DNA of 64,000 nucleotides from the NCBI GenBank assembly GCA_025526935.1, contig JAHLKD010000118.1, positions 62,001-126,000 of the forward strand, read 5' to 3'. Shown piece after piece: positions 56,291 through 64,000 of this stretch. The translations under genes were made by a program, and so were the position numbers. The notes under the pieces were generated by a model. That model did no database searches. It was not told the DNA's origin and was given only the letters and a program-made list of their open reading frames with translations. Origin of the DNA: Cladochytrium replicatum. Its lineage: Eukaryota > Chytridiomycota > Chytridiomycetes > Cladochytriales > Cladochytriaceae. Positions within the stretch are counted from its first letter, which is position 1; each line of letters begins with the position of its first letter.

Positions 56291-56701
56291 CACTACGTTC
56301 TGCTTATCAAGGGTACTGATCAGAAGTTCCTTTCACTCGGATCTGAAGGTGCAGCTCAAGTTTTTTTTCTCGAACAGATTTTCACCATAGGCGGATTGTT
56401 TTTTTTTTTTGAATCCACACTCCCAAAATTATCCTCGATCTGCACCACACAGACAAGCCGTTCTCACCAGGAAAAGAGAGAGCCAACAAACACACAAAGA
56501 AAGTCAGAGGGTCCATCAAAGTGAAAAGCGACAAGAAATCGAGATTGTATACGGAAAGAAGTTGGAGGTTGGATGGTGGTCAACGGTGCATTGAAAGAAA
56601 GATGGGTCATGGAACGATTTTGTCTGAAGATGAATTTTTTTCAAGGCAGGAAAACGACACGGATGGATGGTGACAGGAAAAAAACGACAATGTCAAAGAA
56701 T
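56291..56701. other. Intergenic region upstream of the dehydrogenase, downstream of calmodulin
   Basis: About 410 bp with poly-T and poly-A runs. Probably calmodulin's 3' UTR and the dehydrogenase promoter. No gene seen. Confidence 0.4.
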
Positions 56702-57333
<632 letters not shown>

Positions 57334-57377
57334 TTGTGAGGGTGCGAGAGGTGAGGGTGTGGGTGTGGGTCAGGGTG

Positions 57378-57410
57378 CGCTGGGCTGGGCTGGGCTGGGC
57401 TGGGGTGCTG
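57378..57410. repeat. GGGCT pentanucleotide run in the calmodulin 5' region
   Basis: Four to five tandem GGGCT units on the plus strand (AGCCC on the calmodulin sense strand), within a purine-rich 60-bp stretch. It lies immediately upstream of the calmodulin first exon and may be part of the 5' UTR or core promoter. Confidence 0.8.
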
Positions 57411-57604
57411 GGTGGGGTGGACGGAGAACGACTTTTTGGTAGCGGAGATAAAGGAGCACAGCCGCAGATCTAGGAGGGGACGGGTGGCTGTGCGTGATAC
57501 TGGATGTGACAGTAGTGGAGCACTGTCACATGTGGATGTGTGCCAGCCTTAAATTTGGTCATCAATTATTGTTTAGGTTTGACTTAGGTGAACAACGTGG
57601 GAAT

Positions 57605-58966
57605 TCACAGTTTGGATCTTGCTTGCTCCACTCCGTTCAAAAGCACCATCCGGAACCGAACATCCCCCTTGCGAACACGTGCAACTGCTTCTCCGCACCG
57701 CGACATCTTCTCAGTCTCGATCCAGGGCTTGACCCCGTGCTTGGCTGCAAACTCGAGTGCCTCCTGTGTCTCCGCGGGGCTGCCGATCGACGATCCCACG
57801 ATCGCACGTTGCTGCCCGATCACTGAAAACGCCCAGAACGGGATCGGGGATTCGGGGACGCCAACAAGGATCACCGTTCCGTGCGCCTTCACCAGTCCCA
57901 AGTACCTGCGATTATTAAAAAAATTCTTAATATCAGCAACGATGTTTTTCCACATGTGAACCTCTTTTTTTGGCTTTGCACTCACGCATCAAACGCACCG
58001 GGCTTGACCTGATCGCTCAACGCAGTCACAATCACAACGTCAAGCGACATCCGCGCCCTCTTCATCTCGTCCTTCTTCGAGCTCACCAAGAACCCGCCCT
58101 TAGCACCGAGCTTTTCCGCTTCGCCTTTCTTGCTCTCGGAGTGCGAGATCGCAACGACCTCAGCGCCCATCGCCACAGCGTACTGGATAGCAAGATGTCC
58201 CAACCCGCCGATCCCGACGACGCCGACCCGCATCCCCTTCGTGATCCCTGCGCGTTTTAACGGTGCAAACACGGTGACGCCCGCGCAGAGCAGTGGGGCG
58301 GCTTCTGCAAACGTCAAAGCATCGGGAATCTTGAACGTCCTTTTTGGTTTATAACGATATTTGAGTTCGGGACGGAGTACAGAAATATCCAATGACACCC
58401 ACCACTGCTCGTGCACACGGACGCCCTCGGCGTATCCACCGTACGACGCCGCGCCGTCCTTGTAGAACCCGGCGTACGTCGGAACGCTCCTCACGCACAG
58501 ATTCTCGAGACCTTTGCTGCACGAGTCGCACTTTTTGGCGCCGTCGCACGTCTGCTTGATCGGTCCAACGCCGACGCGGTCACCCACACGGATCTTTTTC
58601 ACTTGCGCACCGACCTGTGTCGCTACACCCACAATCTCGTGGCCCGGCACCACGGGGTACGGCGTCGGTCCCCACCCAGAGTCCTGGTTTACAAACGAGA
58701 TCCGTGAATTGATGTTGTCAAAACTCAGTTACCCTGGTGGCTGATGTGTACCATGGTGTGGATGTCTGAGCCGCAGATCCCGCAGGCAGCAATGCGAATC
58801 TCCACATCGTTGGGTCCTTTCGGCCAAACATGAGTGGGTTTGTACACATGCATTGAATATGTAGTTGGATACCAAGGGGACGCGGGGTGTAGGCGAACGG
58901 CACGAGCGGCTCGCCCTTCCCGTGGCAAGCGTAGGCCTTGAACTCGGTGGTGCTACCGCCCGACAT
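57605..58966 (-). CDS. Zinc-dependent alcohol dehydrogenase, cinnamyl-ADH type (copy 1)
   Basis: Several exons run from ATG 58966 (MSGGSTTEFKAYACHGKG) to 57605 and give about 360 residues. Catalytic zinc ligands are visible in ACGICGSDIH and VPGHEIVGVA. A structural zinc site lies in CDGAKKCDSCSKGLENLC. The Rossmann fold has VGIGGLGHLAIQYA, and the C-terminus carries GKVRKGDVRFRMVL-type sequence. The order and spacing are those of NADP(H)-linked cinnamyl/aldehyde-reducing ADHs (the ADH6/YahK group), which reduce a range of aldehydes. An ACGxCxxDxH intron position and other splice sites are consistent with its divergent neighbour. Intact on inspection. The exact substrate cannot be told. Confidence 0.88.
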
Positions 58967-59317
58967 GTAACGATTCAATGATTTAGCCGGGGATCGTGTG
59001 ACGTGTGCGTGGGAACCGAGGAGTGGCTGGCTATTATTATTGGTGTGTAGAATAAATGGATTGATTACATTACGTATTATCAACATTGCCAATGCTGAGT
59101 TTGTTCAACTGTCGAGTTGTTGCAGTATAATTATAACTTGCGAATAGCTTCCGCTAGCGTGACTCGCGGCTTTGTCAACTTTTCCCTCCAATTTGGGAAA
59201 AATTAACCGCCGTGGAAATTTTTGGTTTTCAATGATTTGGTCCCTGATCTGGCAACAATAAAACCAAAACGCTGTTCCCATTGTCGAATCACAACCAACG
59301 AAAAGTCAATCATCATC
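58967..59317. promoter_or_regulatory. Divergent promoter region of the alcohol dehydrogenase pair
   Basis: 351 bp between the two ADH start codons, including AT-rich segments around 59040-59140. Being shared by two homologous genes, it may allow co-expression. No specific factor site recognised. Confidence 0.5.
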
Positions 59318-60526
59318 ATGTCCGCTACTGACGTCAAAGCCTTTGCATGCCATGGAAAGGGACAGCCCCTGGCCCCTTTCTCCTACACTCCCCGCCCCTT
59401 AGGTTCATACTGTGCATCAATCAACTTTCAATATTCGTGTCTCACTTGTTTTTAAAACTCCAAGGACCCAACGACGTCCAGATCCGCATCTCTGCGTGCG
59501 GGATCTGCGGCTCAGACATCCACGTCATGGACTCCTCGTGGTTCCCTGCACCCTACCCCATCGTCCCCGGCCACGAGATCGTCGGCACCGTGACGCAGAC
59601 CGGCCCCGCCGTCACGGCGCACAAGCCCGGCGACAGGGTCGGGGTCGGTCCGATGGTGTATACTTGCGAAGGGGACAAAAAGTGTCCGTCGTGCGCGGGG
59701 GGCAACGAGAGCATATGCATGAAAAGAGTCACGGCGTACGCGGGGACGTACAAGGACGGGAAGAGCTCGTATGGGGGCTACGCGGAGAGCGTGAGGGTGG
59801 ACGCGAGGTGGGTCTTTGGGATTCCGCGGGAGATTGAGACGGAGTGCGCGGCGCCATTGTTGTGTGCGGGGATGGCGGCGTATGCGCCGTTGAAGAGGGC
59901 GGGGGTGGGGAAGGGGATGAGGGTTGGGGTTGTTGGGATGGGTGGGGTGGGGCATCTTGCTGTGCAGTACGCGAGTAAGATGGGGGCGTCGGTGGTCGTG
60001 GTGTCGCACTCGGAGGGGAAGAAGGAGGACGCGATCAGTTTTGGAGCGGAAATATTTGTCTGCAGCAAAGACCACGAGGGTATGAAGGGGTTGATGATGA
60101 GCTTGGATGTCGTGATGGTGACGGGTTTGCCGGATCATGTCAAGCCGGGACTGATCGACAGGTAAGAGTGGGACTTGCACCGACATGGTCGCAAATTTTC
60201 TGATGACTGCTACTCTACTCAGCTACCTGTGGCTATTGAAACCCTGCGGCACAATGATCATAACCGCCATGCCCGAGTCCCATGTCACGATCAGCCTCGG
60301 CTCGCTCGTCGGTCAGCAGCGCACGATCGTTGGAGCGTCGATGGGTACCATACAGGAAACGCGCGAGGCGCTCGAGTTCGCTGCAAAGCACGGGATTCGT
60401 CCTTGGGTCGAGACGATGGCCATGACTAGCTGCGGCGATGCGGTCGCAAAGGTGCGCAAGGGCGACGTGCGGTTCAGGATGGTTCTGGTGAACGAGGAGG
60501 CTCGTAGCCACGGTGGGAAGCTGTGA
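59318..60526 (+). CDS. Zinc-dependent alcohol dehydrogenase, cinnamyl-ADH type (copy 2)
   Basis: Three exons (59318 to ~59401, ~59465 to ~60163, ~60222 to 60526) give about 360 residues. Sequence features parallel copy 1: KAFACHGKGQPLAPFSYT at the start and ACGICGSDIHVMD for the catalytic zinc. Also VPGHEIVGTV, the structural zinc cluster CEGDKKCPSCAGGNESIC and the nucleotide motif VGMGGVGHLAVQYA. The first intron splits the same Gly codon as in copy 1 (PRPLG|PND), strong evidence for an inverted duplication. Same enzyme class; one copy might have shifted specificity (for example DSSWFPAPYP versus HQGDSGWGPTPYP next to the zinc site). No damage seen. Confidence 0.88.
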
Positions 60527-60685
60527 TTGAAATATACGCAAATGGCAGGGGCATGAACCATGTGTCTTTGTGATCCCAGGTGGGTTCCGTATAGATATAA
60601 TGACGTATCTATGTGAATAAACGAAAGTATCCTTCATGACGGCGTTGGATACATGGTCTCATATTATGCGCTGCAGATCTCTATA
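60527..60685. other. Convergent spacer between ADH copy 2 and the transporter
   Basis: About 160 bp between two stop codons. It contains AATAAA-like AT runs near 60600-60620 and probably both 3' UTRs. Confidence 0.4.
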
Positions 60686-62341
60686 TCAACGTACTGGTTT
60701 CAGCGGCACCAGATCCTCCTCCCCACCTAGCTGTCCAGAGTCCAACCGATCAAAGCTCTCCCTATTCCACGTCCACGAATGCCGTCCCTCGTCCACCTGC
60801 ACACCGAAAGCCGCCGCTTCCTCCGTTCCCATCTTGCTATAATGCTTCTCCCGCATCGCCGTGATGCGAATGTAATTGTACAGCACGAGCCCGATCAGAC
60901 TCACCACCAACCCCACCAGATTCGTCACGGTGTAGTTATCCCCGAAAATGAAATGCGACACTGAAATAGTGAGGATCTCCTTCACGATCCCACAGATCGA
61001 GAATGTCACGACGGAGGTGACGGAGATGAGTTTGTATTCGACGATGAGCATGACAAAGGCGAGGACACCGCCAAGGGTGATTATTGAGAACATGTGGAGG
61101 AAACCGTCAAGAGAGCCGAAGAGCGCTGGTGCGCGAGAGTTTGTTGGGGTGATGAAGAGTGGGGAATAGTTTTCGGAGAGGAGCGAGAAGAAGAGGAGGG
61201 AGACAGCCATGAGAGGGGAGAGGTAGATTGTGGTTGCGATTGGGTTGTTCATGCCCATGGATTCTTTGTTGAGGAGGACCTGGACTAAGGCCCAGCGCAG
61301 ACCGGACATCACGGTTGCGACTTGGACTTGGATGTAGCCGACGAGATCGAATTTGAATTCACCGACGACCATTAGGATCACGCCGACGACGATGATGCAG
61401 ATCACGCCCAAGAGACGGAAGGTGGGCTTTTCGAGTTTGAACAAGAAGGCAAAGAGAACCACGAAGACGGGTGCTCCAGATTTGACCATAGTGTAGAATG
61501 ATAGTGAAATAGTCTTGACGCGATTCAGCGATTGGCAAGGAAATCACAGTTCCCAATTGGTAGCTCACCTGCAAGCTGCTGTTGGAGAGTCCGACGTCGA
61601 AACCTGTCGCCATACCACATGGTAGTACCTTTGTCATGTAATCCTTCCATTTTGGCGCTTTTGCTGGCCTCATGTGCGGTACTAGCCATATTACTGCTGT
61701 CCACGCCAGCGCAAACTGCATCGACATGTGAATGAAGGTTGTGAAGAGCGGCAGCCTGAAATTGTAGTAATCCCGCGCAAAGAGCCATTTGTTGTACAAC
61801 GATAGACTGAGGGACGTCGAGTACCACCCTAAAATACTTTTTTTCTCCAATCGTTGAATCATTCGACCGACAGCAGTTGTGCGAAAATAGACACGTACTA
61901 GCCCAAGGTCGGTAGCCCTCGCTCCCAGAATGTCGTCGTAAACGATCCCGTGTCCCCTCCTGTCGACTTTCCCCGGATCCAGTTTGTGAATTTGGTCCAT
62001 GGGGCCGTTTCGCGCGAAGCCGCCGACCGTCGCCGCTGTCTCTCTCCGGGCAACACGAATGGCCCGCTCGCGTCGAACCACGTCGACACTTCGTCATCTT
62101 CCAAATCATCATCGGCTGTTGGGACACGAGCAGATGGCCCGAGCAAGTGTGGCGACGCTGAGCGGATGGGTTTTGCACTGGAAAGGGCTGGAGAGCGTAG
62201 TTCTGGTGGGTCTTCCGGTTTATCTACGACGGGATCCGATGGTCTCCGCAACACGTTCAGCGGACTGGGACTGCGGTACGGCATTCTTGAAGCGAACGAA
62301 AGCAGGACAACGCGAACTTTTTGGGGGGAGAAAAGAGACAT
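60686..62341 (-). CDS. DMT-superfamily transporter of the triose-phosphate/SLC35C2 type
   Basis: Exons 62341-61902, ~61838 to ~61570 and ~61520 to 60686 encode about 510 residues. The first ~150 are cytosolic and disordered. Then come ten helices, beginning ILGWYSTSLSLSLYNKWLF (the TPT-family first helix with YNKW). The second block has FTTFIHMSMQFALAWTAVIW, and GLSNSSLQTISLSFYTMVKS contains the conserved K-S/T substrate motif of the family. A hydrophilic C-terminus (HYSKMGTEEAAAF...) follows. The relatives SLC35C2/YMD8 are Golgi or endosomal nucleotide-sugar-type exchangers with unsettled substrates. All exon joins preserve frame. Start: ATG 62341 is the first in frame, with another at 62284. 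Confidence 0.85.
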
Positions 62342-62485
62342 GAATAAATGAATCTGTATTTGTTGTTTTTATTGTTGTTTTTTACAGCTGAGATCGCTGC
62401 TGCTTGATTGGAAGCAGCAGTTGTCTATTCTTGTCTGGCTTTCTTGTTTACTCTTCTCCTGAAGCCCGTGCAGAACATAACAGCC

Positions 62486-63823
62486 ATGCCGGGTCATGTA
62501 TGCCTCGATGTAACAGTGGTCCGCCAGTAAGATCGACTTGCCCGAATCTTGGTTTCAATAATGTTGTCTAAAAACAAGCTGTTTTGCTGTCAAGTGCCGA
62601 AACCGACATGAATTCCCATGTTCCTCGTATCCTCCAGGGACATCTAGGTCTCCCCGACCACTTTCATATCATGAGCCTGTATCTCATATTAATCTTGTTA
62701 TTCAGATGCCGGATTGAACGAATATGGAAAGAAGCAGGCCGCGGCAGTTGGTTGGCGGCTCAGAAAAGAAAAGTTTGACCACATCTACTCCAGTGATCTT
62801 CAGCGAGCCTTGCAGGTTTGCTGGCCCCTAACTCTGATTTATAAACATTTAACCAGCCCGAGGTTAGACTACGGGATTCATAGCAGCACATCACCTAGAA
62901 GTCCCTCTGTCAACCGATGAGCGACTTCGTGAAAAGGTGAAATGATTCTTTATGTATGTTCTCAGCTTACTTGTTATTCCTGTTGTTTTTTTCGATAACA
63001 GGATCTTGGGGATCTCACTGGAATGGCATGGCCCACTGCGAAACGAGTTTTGAAACAGGAGGACATCACCTTTGAAGAACACATCGCCGGCCACGGAGGA
63101 GAATCGTCCACCGCGTTCGAGGATCGAGTGGTTGATTTCTACACGGAGCTTGTTGATTTGCATCTCATCCGACCTCACCGCGACTTCATATCACGAATCA
63201 TGCCATCCCCACTCACACGTAACAGCTCTTCAGCACCCAAAGAATCAGATTTCGAGTGGATCCCGGGACAAGTGATGGAACCTCCGAGCCCGACTCGCGC
63301 CAACCTCGCAATGGAGTTCCCCCCCGCGTACGTCCCGCCAACAACGTTCAACCCTGACCAAGTTCCCCTGAAAACTCGTCGCCCGATGATGCCAACCAGA
63401 AACATACTTATCGTTACGCACGGCGGATGGATCCAGGAGATTCTCAAACACCTTATCGAGGAGCTGCACTTCCCAGCGGCATGTGAGATTCAGACGGGGT
63501 TCCCTAAAACCACAGGCGTGTTTCGATTTCGGATTATCAAGGCGTGGAAGAAGGACGGAGATTACGAGTGGGAAGGGAAGATCACGGGTATGAATTCCGT
63601 TGCGCACTTGGCGGGTTTGAATCAGAAAGTTCTGGTGGCGTCACCCGGCACGAAGGATGCGGGGGATGCGCCGGCAATCGTTCTTGGGGCGAATTCACCA
63701 TTGCCGCCGCAGAGTCCAGTTGTTTTGAGGCGAGCGGAAGCGAAGAAAGAAAAGGCGAACAAGAATGGCATTGTTGATCCCGCACCAAAAGAGCAGGCCA
63801 GAATCAGAAGCTTGGGCTGGTGA
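62486..63823 (+). CDS. Histidine-phosphatase-superfamily protein (phosphoglycerate-mutase-like)
   Basis: An N-terminal exon from ATG 62486 gives VCLDVTVVR joined to HAETDMNSHVPRILQGHL. This is the catalytic RHG-type motif with Ala for Gly (RHAET). Further exons give DAGLNEYGKKQAAAVGW, FDHIYSSDLQRALQ and STDERLREKDLGDLTGMAWP, then the long last exon ending at 63823. The second catalytic histidine is in ILIVTHGGWIQEILKHL. Between them lies a ~90-residue variable insert (63170-63400), and a basic C-terminal tail (VLRRAEAKKEKANKN) follows. The family includes phosphoglycerate mutases, fructose-2,6-bisphosphatases and TIGAR-like enzymes. The insertion and tail make the substrate unpredictable. Total ~380 residues. 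Confidence 0.8.
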
Positions 63824-64000
63824 AAATTCTCTGTTGTCTAGTGAAATAGAAGATCTTGCCTCTCACTTGATTGCTACGCTTGGGATGTCATATGAGGAAT
63901 TTTATTCTGAAAGGTGTCCATGAAGGAATGTGCATTGAGCACAAGTAGGCAATTTACACCTTACGGCAGCTGCACAGCACAGCAAAAATGAGACATAAGA
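63824..64000. other. Right edge, no feature
   Basis: The final 177 bp are AT-rich 3' flank of the histidine-phosphatase gene. Nothing further recognised. Confidence 0.5.

Overview
The window is nuclear DNA from a fungus. Nearly every protein gene is split by short introns (mostly 50-85 bp, GT..AG, often GTAAGT or GTACGT donors), genes lie on both strands without operons, and many families are standard eukaryotic housekeeping ones. I infer an early-diverging, probably chytrid-type fungus. A CNOT11 subunit and an RNase-kappa-like membrane protein are present, both better known from animals than from yeasts, alongside an ADAM protease, a family of WWK-type ankyrin-like repeats and LINE retrotransposons. 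The assignment is inference; no rRNA or other marker is present.

Layout. 1-8.2 kb: a partial small membrane protein, ATG5 (autophagy), an EDC1/PNRC-type decapping activator and the SAGA subunit HFI1/ADA1. 8.4-11.4 kb: decayed sequence including a clear CorA/Mnr2-type Mg2+ transporter pseudogene. 12-14.2 kb: a secreted-side redox protein with two DOMON domains and a cytochrome b561 domain. 14.4-18.3 kb: tRNA-Leu, then two LINE fragments joined tail-to-head. 18.4-28.1 kb: an acyltransferase, TFIIB, a 7TM receptor, proteasome beta5 (PRE2) whose terminal exon sits in a 40-bp tandem repeat, and a conserved-looking protein of unknown function. 28.2-31.2 kb: a WWK-repeat gene with a dying sister copy beside it.

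32.4-41.5 kb: a large repeat-bearing membrane protein that I cannot match to a family, the TORC2 subunit AVO1/SIN1, and an RNase-kappa-like protein with a long tail. 41.6-44.4 kb: AT-rich transposon debris and an imperfect inverted repeat. 44.4-50.3 kb: CNOT11 and ALG13 on a 99-bp bidirectional spacer, then an ADAM metalloprotease with an 8-nt microexon. 50.3-54.8 kb: decayed LRR-like sequence and a truncated ataxin-2-like (LsmAD) gene. 55-64 kb: a D-2-hydroxyacid dehydrogenase, calmodulin with a start codon split by an intron, two divergent zinc alcohol dehydrogenase paralogs, a DMT-type sugar-phosphate transporter and a histidine phosphatase.

Genes are functionally independent. Several concern mRNA turnover (EDC1/PNRC-like, CNOT11, ataxin-2-like) or transcription (HFI1, TFIIB), but nothing suggests a dedicated cluster. 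Exon models were built by hand from splice consensus, reading frame and family similarity. Boundaries may be off by a base or two, and no database search was run.
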